From Chara braunii (Eukaryota > Streptophyta > Charophyceae > Charales > Characeae), in NCBI GenBank assembly GCA_003427395.1, contig BFEA01000651.1:97926-125350 (forward strand): DNA of 27,425 bases, read 5' to 3'. Of the stretch, positions 16,955-25,727 are shown piece by piece. Under the pieces are notes generated by a model. That model saw nothing but the letters and a program-made list of their open reading frames with translations, was not told the origin of the DNA and ran no database searches. A program made the translations under genes and the position numbers. Position 1 is the stretch's first letter. Each line of letters begins with the position of its first letter.

Positions 16955-18649
16955 TTGAGTTTGAGGTTCGTTGAGTTTGATTTTTTTTCTGATTCTTTTG
17001 AAAATTGTGGTGGAATTGTTATTCGTTTTTGGTGGACGGGTGTGGGGGGTTGGGGGTGGGGGGTGGGGGGGGGGGGGGGGGGGGGATTGCATTTTTGCGA
17101 GCAGGTGCCCATTCTACGGTTTGAGATGAAAAGGTGGGAGGGAAGTTTTCAGGTTGACATCAACAAGCATGTGACAGCAGCCATTCTCCGGACCACGTAC
17201 CTGAAGAGCTTGACGATCTGCTGTGAGAAGTACCCCGGCTGGGGTCCCGAGGTTGTGGAGGCGTGGCTAGCACATACGAGCAAGTTTCTAGAGGAGTTCA
17301 GTTTCAAGGACAATGTTGCGGAGGACAACTGCAACTTCAACACGGGCGTGGCCGATCCCAAGTGTTTTCTCCACCGCCTTGTCTCCTCGGTGATGGACCA
17401 TTGCGTCAAGCTGCGGAAGCTGGAAGTATGTTGCCCGTACACGTTTAACTGTCTGCATCTGAGCACGAGCCAACTCGAGTCGTTGCAGTCGCGAAAGCCT
17501 TTTGCAAGTCTCGAGCACTTGGCAGTGAGCGAAGTGGCATTCTTTGGGTGCGAGTATTTTGAACCGCCCTTTGGTGCGTTTCCAAACCTTAAGGTATTGC
17601 ATTTGGACAAGATAACGGGGGTAAAAATGGCCTTTGTGGGGTCGAAAAGTCTGAAGGTGTTGAGGTTGGGCACGGGTTTCCGGTCAAGCCTTGACAGTGT
17701 GACGATTGACGCTCCCAGTCTGGAGCGTTTGGAGTTGAGGTTTGTTAGAAGCCTGTGTCTCGACAAAGGGACGATGCCAGAGGTCATGGAGTTAGACCAC
17801 TGTCTGCAATGCCATTTCTCAGCTCCGTCCTCCTCCTCCTCCTCGTCCTCATCGACCTGCTCCCTCCCCTCCTCGACTTCCACCTCCTCCGCCTACTACT
17901 ACTCCTCTTTCAACGGGCACAGCAATCCGTGGAGGGCGAAGAGGGTACCGATCGCACTCTCCATCTCGCTCGTTTACCAAGCGTGCAGCGAGGAGGACAA
18001 GAGCCTCTTGTTCTGGAAGGCGGAGGACTTGGTCGCTCTCATCAGTCATCACAGGCGCCTGCTCTCTCATCTCTCCTTGGAAGTCGACTCTGTCCCTGGT
18101 CCCGAATCGCGGTCCGACGTGATGGCGGTATCGGAGGCTCTGATCAATGAGCTACCTCAGCTGCAGACGCTCGAGATTAGGAGAATGGGGATGGTCACTT
18201 GGCTGGAGAAGTTTGTGGAAGTCAAGCGCGGGTTCTCTCGGAAGAACCTGAGGGGTCTCCTCTATGCTCCGAAGTTGGAATCCGTCGACCTCTGCGCCGG
18301 GTACGGGACTTTCTATACGATAGGAGTTCTGGAGATGTTTTTGTCGTCCTGCCCGAGGCTCAGAAGTGTAACTGTTAGGCTTTTCGTCCGCAGAATGACG
18401 CCCAAGAAGTTTTTCGTGAAGTGGAAGAAGCTGCAGCAAAGACATCTGTCCGTCCAATTTGTGCTGTTGGAGAGACCCGGCGAAGTAGATTGGGAGATGG
18501 TACTCAATTTACCTCCCATGCCGTTTCATTCTGACTACGAAGCCAAGGTCGAGTACAAAGAAAAGGTACGAAAGCAACTGGAAACCCCTGGGAGGTGGTA
18601 TAGGCAAACAGGTCGAGGCGTTTTCATCGAAGAAAGGAGTGTGTTATAG
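16955..18649 (+). CDS. F-box/FBD/LRR-type leucine-rich repeat protein (probable terminal exon)
   Basis: The open frame gives 564 residues and is the longest credible coding region here. Leucine-rich repeats are visible at LKSLTICCEKYPGW, LRKLEVC, FASLEHLAVSEVAF, FPNLKVLHLDKITG, SKSLKVLRLG, APSLERLELRF, LPQLQTLEIRRMG, APKLESVDLCAGYG and CPRLRSVTVRLF. A Ser-rich run lies at about residues 288-320. Spacing and the opening VPILRFEMKRWEG...VDIN resemble the region after the F-box in plant F-box/FBD/LRR proteins, substrate receptors of SCF ubiquitin ligases, but no F-box is present. The first 50 residues include a run of Gly from a poly(G) tract and are probably not translated: an acceptor-like TTTTTGCGAGCAG ends at 17104, and frame is kept from GTG at 17105. 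The true exon is thus likely 17105-18649, with the F-box exon upstream, perhaps in the gap. The stop is TAG at 18647. Substrate is unknown. Confidence 0.75.
   Translation: MSLRFVEFDFFSDSFENCGGIVIRFWWTGVGGWGWGVGGGGGGGLHFCEQVPILRFEMKRWEGSFQVDINKHVTAAILRTTYLKSLTICCEKYPGWGPEVVEAWLAHTSKFLEEFSFKDNVAEDNCNFNTGVADPKCFLHRLVSSVMDHCVKLRKLEVCCPYTFNCLHLSTSQLESLQSRKPFASLEHLAVSEVAFFGCEYFEPPFGAFPNLKVLHLDKITGVKMAFVGSKSLKVLRLGTGFRSSLDSVTIDAPSLERLELRFVRSLCLDKGTMPEVMELDHCLQCHFSAPSSSSSSSSSTCSLPSSTSTSSAYYYSSFNGHSNPWRAKRVPIALSISLVYQACSEEDKSLLFWKAEDLVALISHHRRLLSHLSLEVDSVPGPESRSDVMAVSEALINELPQLQTLEIRRMGMVTWLEKFVEVKRGFSRKNLRGLLYAPKLESVDLCAGYGTFYTIGVLEMFLSSCPRLRSVTVRLFVRRMTPKKFFVKWKKLQQRHLSVQFVLLERPGEVDWEMVLNLPPMPFHSDYEAKVEYKEKVRKQLETPGRWYRQTGRGVFIEERSVL
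17040..17086. repeat. poly(G)/G-quadruplex-prone tract in presumed intron
   Basis: Several runs of five or more G, ending in about 25 consecutive G, just upstream of the acceptor-like site at 17104. It encodes an implausible Gly run in the extended frame, which supports placing it in an intron. Confidence 0.8.
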
Positions 18650-19590
18650 TTTCCCCTCTTGTACAAACACTCACACTCACACTCACACTCACACTCTCCT
18701 TTTTTTTCTTTTTTTTGGTCGATATAATTACGCAGTCTGCATTATGTGTCTCGGTTAGTCCCTTGCCATACTAGGAACTCATGCCAGGTAAATTCAGCGA
18801 GCTCACACTGGGTGGTATTCACCGTTCATGCTAATTTACCACGAATCTGGTCATGGAGGGGGCCCAAATTCGTGCTAAAATAGCACAGAATGATGTGTCT
18901 TAACCCACATGTCCCTATGGACTCCCTCTCACTCACACACTCTTAGTTCAAGCTACATATAGCACAGAAATGGACAGCTGAAGGGCCACCACCCCCACCC
19001 ACCCACCCACCCGCCCGCCCGCCCACCCACCCTTGGGAGAGCTGAAGCTGGCCATTCCTCTCTTTTTTTTTTTTTTTTTTTTTTTTCTTTTCCTTTTGAA
19101 ATGTTCCCATCCATATTACCTGTCCATCCTGTGCGGAGCACACTTAGCAGTTACACAAAGTTAATTTGATTCGATTCATTTTCCTTTTGCCTTGAAAATG
19201 AGAAAATAGTCTAAAATAGTTTAAAATAGAACATTTTTAGTTCGATTCATTGAGATTTGGTTCATAGGAAGTTGAGACCTGATCCAAGGCTATGGACGGA
19301 TGGGAGAACAGTTGTAACATAGCAGGGTTTTTTTTTTTTTTTTTTTTTCGTTTTTAGTTCTCTCCCCCCCTCCCCTCCTTGTTTTTAATAAATCCTCCCT
19401 TGTTTTGGCCTTTATTTTTTATTTTTTTTTATTGCCCGTGTACAGCCTGTGTATAGCTCTCATTGTTTTTTGAATCAGGTGTGAGAATTCGTGCAGTTTA
19501 TAGTGCCTGGTTTCGTTGAAGGCCGGCCGGGAGATTATGTTTTTTTATGCCTTTTCCGGATACAGTTCTTCTAAATGCTGTCATCTCTGT
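18650..19590. other. 3' flank of LRR gene, low complexity
   Basis: Contains a (CACTCA)n run at about 18668-18697, an inverted repeat at about 18827-18885, C-rich CCCACCC/CCCGCCC repeats at about 18990-19032, T runs, and AATAAA at 19387-19392, which is too distant to assign as the gene's poly(A) signal with confidence. No gene seen. Confidence 0.5.
18827..18885. repeat. imperfect stem-loop
   Basis: AATTTACCACGAATCTGG pairs with CCAAATTCGTGCTAAAAT around a loop of about 15 bases containing GGAGGGGGC. It could be a short foldback element or a transcript hairpin. Confidence 0.5.
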
Positions 19591-19684
19591 AAACAAACAA
19601 ACAAGCAAACAAACAAACAAACAAACAAGCAAACAAAAAAACAAAAAAAAACAAAAAAAAAGAAAGAAAAGAAAAGAAAAGAAG

Positions 19685-19715
<31 letters not shown>
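19591..19715. repeat. (AAAC)n, A-rich and (AAG)n simple repeats
   Basis: AAAC/AAGC units at 19591-19650 are followed by AAAAG runs and AAG repeats at about 19680-19715. Frames over it are compositional. Confidence 0.95.
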
Positions 19716-19814
19716 TGTCATTTCTTCTTCTTTCTTTTGTTCCTTTAATATTATTATTAAGGGTATGGCTTTATGCCAGTTTATGGTCATGGATGCATTT
19801 TATTATTGTTTTCC

Positions 19815-19901
19815 TTTTTTTTTTTTTTTTTTTCCTGTCTGAAACCATGGCCAACCAGTTATGGCACCTGGCCCGACACCACCACCGGGGTACTTTGATT
19901 T
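19815..19901 (-). mobile_element. SINE-like family 2, copy 2
   Basis: Closely matches 16427-16512 (CCTGTCTGAAACCATGGCC, AACCAGTTATGGCACCTGGC, CCGGGGTACTTTGATT on the plus strand) with a handful of substitutions, next to its own T run. Substitutions show that it is not just a copied contig end. Confidence 0.55.
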
Positions 19902-19911
19902 TATTACGTGG

Positions 19912-19949
19912 CTGTCTCTTATACACATCTAGATGTGTATAAGAGACAG
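19912..19949. other. complete Tn5 mosaic-end junction adapter (artefact)
   Basis: CTGTCTCTTATACACATCT (19912-19930) is followed directly by its complement AGATGTGTATAAGAGACAG (19931-19949). This back-to-back pair is the circularisation junction of transposase-based mate-pair libraries. It is not natural sequence. Confidence 0.98.
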
Positions 19950-20085
19950 GTCGTGAGGAACCCCTCAGGAAATTCTGGACCAGGGGGGATGCCTCTTCAG
20001 CCTGTACTAGGCTGCCTGGAAAGGCTCCACCTACTGGTGGGGAGCTTCACCTGCTGTGGAAAACAGGTCCATCGTGCGGTCCATN
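19950..20085. other. chimeric insert copied from 14467-14720
   Basis: From 19951 the sequence equals 14649-14720 exactly, and from about 20020 to 20084 it equals 14467-14528 exactly. An N follows at 20085. The order is reversed relative to the source. With the adapter next to it, this is a read-level chimera built into the assembly. Confidence 0.9.
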
Positions 20086-20202
20086 CTTGTGCAAGGCCTC
20101 TATCCCAGTGGCGGTAAGAGAACCACCGGGATTGAGGCTTTGCCTAGTGAGCCGCTCCATCTATTGGTGGGGAGCATCACCAGCTGGAAACCGGGTCCAG
20201 CG
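20086..20202. mobile_element. SINE-like family 1, copy
   Basis: CTTGTGCAAGGCCTCTATCC, CGGTAAGAGAACCACCGGGA, GGCTTTGCCTAG, CCATCTATTGGTGGGGAGC and GGAAACCGGGTCCAGCGTCC follow in the same order as at 25418-25541 and 26413-26542. Its A-tail side is cut by the N at 20085. Confidence 0.7.
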
Positions 20203-20697
20203 TCCAAGTAGCAAAGATTTCTGAAAATGGAGTGACAAGATTCATTGATTGCCCCTCTGGCAGGGGGGAGGGGGGGAGGGAGGGGAGGAGGGAAGGGAGG
20301 GAAGGGAGGGGATTGACCGCCATTCTCTCTCCATATTCTGTAGCCATAACTAGATCTTTTTTTTTAGCTCAATTTGTCGTTAGCCTGGAATTGTTTCCGT
20401 CTGAACTTCCTCCGTTGCAACGTCCTTCTGATCTGGAGGTGGGTGGGTTTTGTGGGGTCTGTGTTTGCGGTCAGGGGTCTGTGGATACAGACCCCCTTGT
20501 CGTGCGGGTGGCAGAGTGCTGCTGCAGGGTGTGGCGACAGTTTTGGATGGTTACCTTTTTCGTGGTTTTGCTGTTGTTTTTAGCAGTGAGCCTGACTGGG
20601 TGGGGGTTTTAGACGTTCTTCGTTTGGGTTGGTCTTGTCGTGCAGCCTAGAGGAATGAACCAGTCCGCAGTGCCTGGATCGCTCTGATGGGGCCGCC
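20203..20697. other. unannotated stretch with G-rich tract
   Basis: GGGGGAGGGAGGG-type runs at about 20261-20312 could form G-quadruplexes. Frames across 20232-20612 have no recognisable domain. No gene called. Confidence 0.4.
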
Positions 20698-20812
20698 CCA
20701 CTTTTTCTGTAAGGGACACCGGGCCCGGTTTCCGGCAGAGTGGTGTGTAATCTAGCCTTGGGCACTGGGCCCAATTGTTCTTCTTTTCGTTTTTCTTAAA
20801 AAAAAAAAAAGC
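20698..20812 (+). mobile_element. SINE-like family 1, variant with A-tail
   Basis: GGGACACCGGGCCCGGTTTCC (family head, diverged) is followed by AGCCTTGGGCACTGGGCCC and an A run at about 20799-20811. The middle of the family is absent, so this is a variant or a deleted copy. Confidence 0.5.
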
Positions 20813-20940
20813 ACAAAGAAAAAAGGGAAAAAAAAAAGCTCACTAACTAAACAAGCACCTGACAAGTTGTGACAACATACTTCACTCCCTACCTTGGTGG
20901 TTGATTGACTGCTCGAAGCCAACGTGCTGCTGGGGAAGAG

Positions 20941-20941
<1 letters not shown>

Positions 20942-21017
<76 letters not shown>
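20942..21017. repeat. (CT)n microsatellite
   Basis: An uninterrupted CT run of about 76 bp. Confidence 0.98.
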
Positions 21018-21018
<1 letters not shown>

Positions 21019-21208
21019 CAGAAAAGGAACCAGCTTCGGCAATGACGACCGACAAATTTGAAACAGAAATAAAGGAGAAGCCACGAAGTTCGGAACGTCA
21101 CCAAAGACAATCAAGAAGTACCTGCGAAGGAAAAGCAGGTATTCATCTACACAGGTGGAGCATTAGGAAAGACTCTGAAAGAGGCAATACTCAAAGATCA
21201 ATGTCTGA

Positions 21209-21361
21209 GGACATACTCACACGAGCAATGTCCTAAGTGCATGTGACTGCAATTACATCCGAACCTGGATGAATCTGACTGCAATTACGGCCAAACCTGG
21301 AAGAATCTGACTGCAATCACGTCCAAAACTTAGTAGGAAAAGTCCTACTGTGAGAATGCCC
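21209..21361. mobile_element. short inverted-repeat MITE (GGGCATACTCACAC family), copy D
   Basis: Left end GGACATACTCACACGAG and the complement of the right end, GGGCATTCTCACAGTAGG, pair. Inside are three tandem units of about 32 bp built on CTGACTGCAATTACGGCCAA and ACCTGGA. Copies A and C hold two units, so unit number varies between copies. Confidence 0.65.
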
Positions 21362-22205
21362 TTAGGTAGGGATTGTGGGATATCAATTCCAGACCAGACG
21401 GAAGTAGCGACAGCGCCGACAGGGGAACAAGCACAGCAAGTGTTAAATCACACTGCACCTCCACAGGCACCACAAGCCAGCAGAAATACCCTACCACCCA
21501 CACGGCAGGGGCCAAATACCCTGGAAAACCCACCCACCTCCTCACGACTCAGGGCAGATTGCACCTCCACCCGCGAGAGATGGTTAACGGAGACCTGAAT
21601 TTTTCAGATTACTTGTCATGCCGTTTATAACAAAACCCACGAGTCATTTTAATTAACGATTTTAATCATTTTATCCAAACTTGCCAGCAATTCATAGAGT
21701 GCAGACCATACTAACTAGTTACTAATTTTTTTTAATTTTTTTTATTTTTTTTACTGTAAAACAGCGAGGCGAAAGTGCAATATTTCATGTAAATTTCGCC
21801 AACATTCAATTTCAGAAATCTTGAGAAATTTCAGAAATCTCAGCAGAGGAAATTCCAATGCTCCAAATGAGACCACATTTGGTATATACCCAAACCTTGA
21901 CCCAAAACAAAAACAGGCACAACAAGAAAAAAAAAAAAAAAAAAAAAACCCTAATTTAGTTATTTCTGTTTTGGGTCGGTTGGTCAGGACCTGAAAATGG
22001 GGGTCCCCGTAAACCCTAATTTAGTGCCACCTTCACTCACCGTTACCAGAGAACAGCAACTCCCACCATGATGGTGTTTTTGCAAGCCAGTGGAAATAAA
22101 TTCAAATTTCAAATAATACCCTACCACCCGCACAGCAGCAGCCAAAGACCCTGCAACCCCGCGACATCCCCCCCTTCCCGTCACGATTTAGGGTAAAATT
22201 CCCGG
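21362..22205. other. unannotated stretch with an internal repeated motif
   Basis: ATACCCTACCACCC followed by CACACGGCAG or CGCACAGCAG occurs at about 21486 and 22117, 0.6 kb apart, each followed by GCCAAA-ACCCTG and a CACGACT/CACGATT stretch. AAACCCTAATTTAG is also repeated (21947, 22012). No gene recognised. Confidence 0.45.
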
Positions 22206-22405
22206 TAGACCCTAAATCGCGCACGGGCCAGTTGCCCCTGGCCACTCTGGTAGCCTAGCTTTGGAGTGTTTTTCAACTTCTTTGTGTGTTTTTTTTTTGA
22301 AATCCATGCTACACAGGCCCGATCTATTACGGGGGCACCGACCCTGTTGCTTATCACCGGTGAGCGTACTTGAAGCGAGAGAGAAAGAGGACCCACAACC
22401 AGCAG

Positions 22406-22520
22406 CCCTGTCTTCGTCATGCGAATAGAACACCCGGTCATTATAGCTGTGTTCGGGCAACGTTGAGTCTAGATAAAGGGATAATGACCGGGCGTTCGAT
22501 TCAGGTGAAGACGGTAGTTG
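22406..22520. mobile_element. 115 bp foldback MITE, copy 2
   Basis: Left GTCTTCGTCATGCGAATAGA and ACACCCGGTCATTAT pair with right ATAATGACCGGGCGTTCGAT and TCAGGTGAAGACGGTAGT. Loop sequence differs from copy 1. Confidence 0.65.
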
Positions 22521-23077
22521 TCGTCTTGCTTGGCACACAGGAGCGGGCCATGAAGTGGGCTTTTCAGCCGGAGAGATGCATGTCACCGTACCCATCCGCA
22601 GCTATGTTCAATTCTTATTGACCCTTTGTTTCCAACGCAGTTCCTGATGCCAGGGCTCAACAGAACGCCATTCATACCGGTCCCATATTCAAACACCTTT
22701 CCCTATCCTTTTTTTTTTAACCCCTCTTTCACACACCATCCTCATCGTTACCCCCGACATATGCACTTCCACCATGACCTCCAACAAGCGAGCTTCGCCT
22801 CACTATACACATTTGGGCACCCCGACTCTCGTTTTGCCCGCGCATGGCCAGGTCATCGCTGCCAGCCCAAGTCGCGGGCGTCACTATGCTTCCCTCTCCA
22901 ACCCTCCCCGCCATCTACTCCCACTGACAATCTCCCACTTACTCTCCACTTCCTCCCATTTCCCAGGCCGCTCCAGAATCCCGAATTGCACTCCTGCGAC
23001 ATCCGACCCATCCCTAATTCACCTTCCTCCTCTCCAGTACCCTTATCCCACTAGCCTACATATCCGATGCTTCCCCC
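22521..23077. other. unannotated pyrimidine-rich stretch
   Basis: C/T-rich with Pro/Ser/His-rich compositional frames (for example 22626-23054). No domain recognised. Confidence 0.4.
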
Positions 23078-23191
23078 ACTACTGTCTTCCCCCGAATAGA
23101 ATGCATGGTCACTATAGCTGTTTTTTGGGCCAACTTTCATGCTAGAGACAGCAATAATGTCCGTATGTTCTATTCCAGGGAAGATGGTAGT
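23078..23191. mobile_element. 114 bp foldback MITE, copy 3
   Basis: Left ACTACTGTCTTCCCCCGAAT and right ATTCCAGGGAAGATGGTAGT pair, with inner AGAATGCATGGTCACTAT opposite ATAATGTCCGTATGTTCT. Same length class and arm order as copies 1 and 2. Confidence 0.65.
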
Positions 23192-24300
23192 GCGGAATTG
23201 GCGAGGCCTGGGGGGAAGAGAAGGAGCTATGGAAAAGCCAGATTGGGAAAGCCCGCTCAGTGCACAGCGGGCTGTCGGCCACGAGTGTCAGCATAGCTTC
23301 AGGCTGAAAATAAAGGACACAGGTCTCTGGACCCTGCGTGACCTGTGTTTTCCTTGGGACAGGAGGGATTGCAAAGCAGGGGGGGAGGGGGTTGTGTCAA
23401 CGAAATGGGCTCAATTCAATTGTCAGCCAATTCCTTCCAGAGGGGAGCAATCAACGCTGACGGGGGCTCCCGGGCTGTAGCGCGGGTTGCCTGCAGTTTT
23501 TGTTGACACTGCGGTTTTTGTTGACAGAAGTAGGGGTAGTGGTTTTGTGACAACTGAGTGGGCTTGACTTTGTCGGTTAATCATTCCAAAGGGGAGCAAT
23601 CAATGCCGACAGTCGTCTACCGGACCATAACACGGGAGAGCACGAAGTCCGTGCAATTGTGCTTCAAGGGACGCCAGGCCCGGTTCCCTGCGTAAGATTA
23701 GAGTGTGCATCCAGCTATATCGGGAAAAACATTCATTTACATTACTTGGATGGATCAATCCCAAGGGAAGTCCTGTGTTGATTTGATAAATATTAGCAAG
23801 AGGATCCCTTAGAGACTATAAAAAAAAGTGCTGCCCTCCACCTATAAACCAGGGTACCTCCGAGCCTGGGAAGAATGGGAAAAGTGGTAGATTTCCCATT
23901 TCCCCCAAAGTTTTCCGGGGTGTGGCGGACGGTCCGTGGCTTGTGGGCTGTGGGGTCATTTTCAAGAATGAAAAAAAGAAAAAAAAAAAAAAAAAGAAAG
24001 CAACGTAGGCAGAGATGGAGAAGAGGACAACAAAAGAGGGGCTGTGACAAACTGTTTCGTTGGTGTGACCCCTGATGCAAAAGTTGTTCAGTTTATTTCT
24101 TTTTTCTTTTTTTTTAAAGCTATATTCTTCTCTCAAATTCACCTCACACTNTTTTTTTCCCGCTGTGACCTTCTTTGGTCCTTGCACAGCCGGGCCGCCC
24201 GGGCCAACAAGGTGACCCAGGCGGTCCTACTGGTAGCCTAGGTTGGTAGTGCCCTGCCAACGAGGCAGGGCGCAATCTTACGGAGTACTGACACTACATT
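23192..24300. other. unannotated stretch with ~150 bp direct repeat
   Basis: AGAGGGGAGCAATCAACGCTG (about 23440) and AAAGGGGAGCAATCAATGCCG (about 23590) lie in two related blocks, each opening with GTGTCAAC or GTGACAAC. GACGCCAGGCCCGGTTCCCTG at about 23669-23689 is a SINE family 1 head. An N lies at 24151 next to a T run. No gene recognised. Confidence 0.45.
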
Positions 24301-24308
24301 GTCACGAA

Positions 24309-24560
24309 GGGCATACTCTCACACGGTCTCCCGATTCTGCCCCCAGCTGCTTTCACGTCCATGGGTTCAATGCTTTTGATTTTTCTCCGTTATCGTTTTT
24401 GGAAGCAACTACCGTCATAGCCGCGTGGATGTAACGCCCTGACTGAGGGCACACTCTCTCACGTACTCCAGATTCTGTATCCAACTGTAAGACAGGTCCA
24501 TAGCATTTTGTGTGTGTGCATTTTTTTAAAGCAACTGGCGTGATGAAATGCTTTTTGTAT
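24309..24560 (+). mobile_element. tandem left ends of GGGCATACTCACAC-related elements
   Basis: GGGCATACTCTCACACGGTC then CCGATTCTG (24309 on), and GGGCACACTCTCTCACGTAC then CCAGATTCTG (24447 on), are two direct, diverged copies about 138 bp apart. Both are followed by a T-rich part and GCAACTACCGTCATAG or GCAACTGGCGTGATGA. No right end was found. Confidence 0.45.
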
Positions 24561-24655
24561 TTTCTTTTTTTCGTAGGACGACCAGAAAAAGAAAATGTAA
24601 TGGAACCGAGGCTCGCCAATTTCGCCAAAAAAACGAAAAGCAAAACAGGCTCGGA

Positions 24656-24692
24656 GGTAGTGATGGTTTAAACTTTAAAGTTTAAACTTTAA
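24656..24692. repeat. TTAA-element end plus AAACTTTAAAGTTT palindrome
   Basis: GGTAGTGATGGT ending at 24667 followed by TTAA (24668-24671) is a diverged right terminus of the TTAA family. It is followed by ACTTTAAAGTTTAAACTTTA, which leads straight into the next element's TTAA at 24689. Confidence 0.5.
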
Positions 24693-24839
24693 ACCACCAG
24701 TTCCTCAGCGACGAGCCAAGTACGAGCTGGCCCGAAACGGAAGGGAAGCCGCCAATAAATCGAGTCGGCGGCCACTCTTGATTTTCGGGCCGGTGCGCAG
24801 TGCCTGCGACCGACATAATATGGAAAAGGTACTGGTGGT
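24693..24839. mobile_element. 147 bp TTAA-bounded MITE, complete
   Basis: TTAA stands at 24689-24692 and 24840-24843. The termini ACCACCAGTTCC and, by complement, ACCACCAGTACC agree at 11 of 12. No coding capacity. Solo ends of the same type are at 293-304, 4453-4466 and 7658-7669. Confidence 0.75.
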
Positions 24840-24843
24840 TTAA

Positions 24844-25387
24844 GAGCAACACGTCATTGTCGTCTGCACAGAATATCTCCGCCCCTGCTCGAATCTCCTG
24901 GGTCATGTAACCACAGCCAGCTGAGGCAGAAAACTTTCTCAGGTAATAAGCCCAAGACAATCCCTTTTTTTTTCTCCTGAGAGAATCTATTCTTTTGTCT
25001 TCTTCTTTTTTATTATTATTATTATTTTTTTATATACCTCTCACAGCAACAGATAGGCGTGATGATACGAGCATGCACTCCTACCTGTCATGTGGGGGTC
25101 TCCAGTCAATTGGTAGGGAGCTACGCCTGCTGGAAAGCGGGTCCCGCGTCCCCTGAGATACAATGATAAGAGGATACATCAGCGCATGCTAGGAACAATG
25201 GTAAGAGGTGATACATCAGCACATGCAGGGAACCGGGCCCACAGTCCCTCATGATACTAGTGTTGAGGATGCCGACACTACTGATAATACTAGAATAAGT
25301 TGAATAACTGATGATGAAGACCCCCCCCCCCCCTCTTTTTCACTTCTTCAGTGGGAATCCATTTGGTACAACTCTACTCAAACAGTT
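24844..25387. other. unannotated stretch with SINE family 1 fragments
   Basis: GGTAGGGAGCTACGCCTGCTG with GGAAAGCGGGTCCCGCGTCC (about 25111-25150) and GGGAACCGGGCCCACAGTCC (about 25227-25246) are partial family 1 heads. A minus frame 24682-24960 overlaps the TTAA element and is not called. Confidence 0.45.
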
Positions 25388-25541
25388 TTTTTTTTAATTT
25401 TTAATTTTTATTTTTAAAGGCCCTTGTGCAAGACCTCTATCCTGGTGGTGGTAAGAGAACCACCGGAATTGAGGCTTTGCCTGGCGGGCCGCTCCATCTA
25501 TTGGTGGGGAGCAACACCTGCTGGAAACCGGGTCCAGCGTT
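25388..25541 (-). mobile_element. SINE-like family 1, full-length copy
   Basis: On the minus strand the unit starts CGCTGGACCCGGTTTCCAGC, continues GGTGTTGCTCCCCACCAATA, GATGGAGCGGCCCGCCAGGC, and TTCTCTTACCACCACCAGGA to CTTGCACAAGGGCC, and ends in A-rich ATTTTTAATTTTT-complement sequence (25413-25388). No tRNA-type A or B box was recognised, so the promoter origin is unknown. Confidence 0.7.
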
Positions 25542-25574
25542 TTGAAGAAAAGAAGTTGATTTCTTGTCCTTTGG

Positions 25575-25612
25575 GACATTTACATCGGGACGCTGGACCC
25601 GTTTTCCAGCAG
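25575..25612 (+). mobile_element. SINE-like family 1, head fragment
   Basis: GGGACGCTGGACCCGTTTTCC and AGCAGAG match the 5' head of the family, facing the copy at 25388-25541 in inverted orientation. Confidence 0.5.
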
Positions 25613-25727
25613 AGACAATTTTTCAGAAGCGAAGCCGGGTAAAGCTCACGGTACTTGGTACTCAGTGTTTCGTGTTTTCCGGGCAGACTGTGGGGACCCC
25701 GGCCGCAAACCGTAATTTGGTGTATAA

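Noticed and set aside
17149-17883. 244-codon minus frame opposite the LRR gene
   Set aside because: It is the antisense shadow of a coding region. The plus frame has clear leucine-rich repeats.
19912-19949. 38 bp perfect palindrome as a natural transposon end
   Set aside because: It is exactly the Tn5 mosaic end twice, used in library preparation, and is followed by a read-level chimera.
21940-22215. Telomere-like CCCTAAA/AAACCCTAA strings
   Set aside because: Isolated single units, not tandem. They are more likely part of a local repeat than an interstitial telomere.
22626-23054. Pro/His-rich 142-codon frame
   Set aside because: Pyrimidine-rich composition explains it, and no conserved motif is seen.
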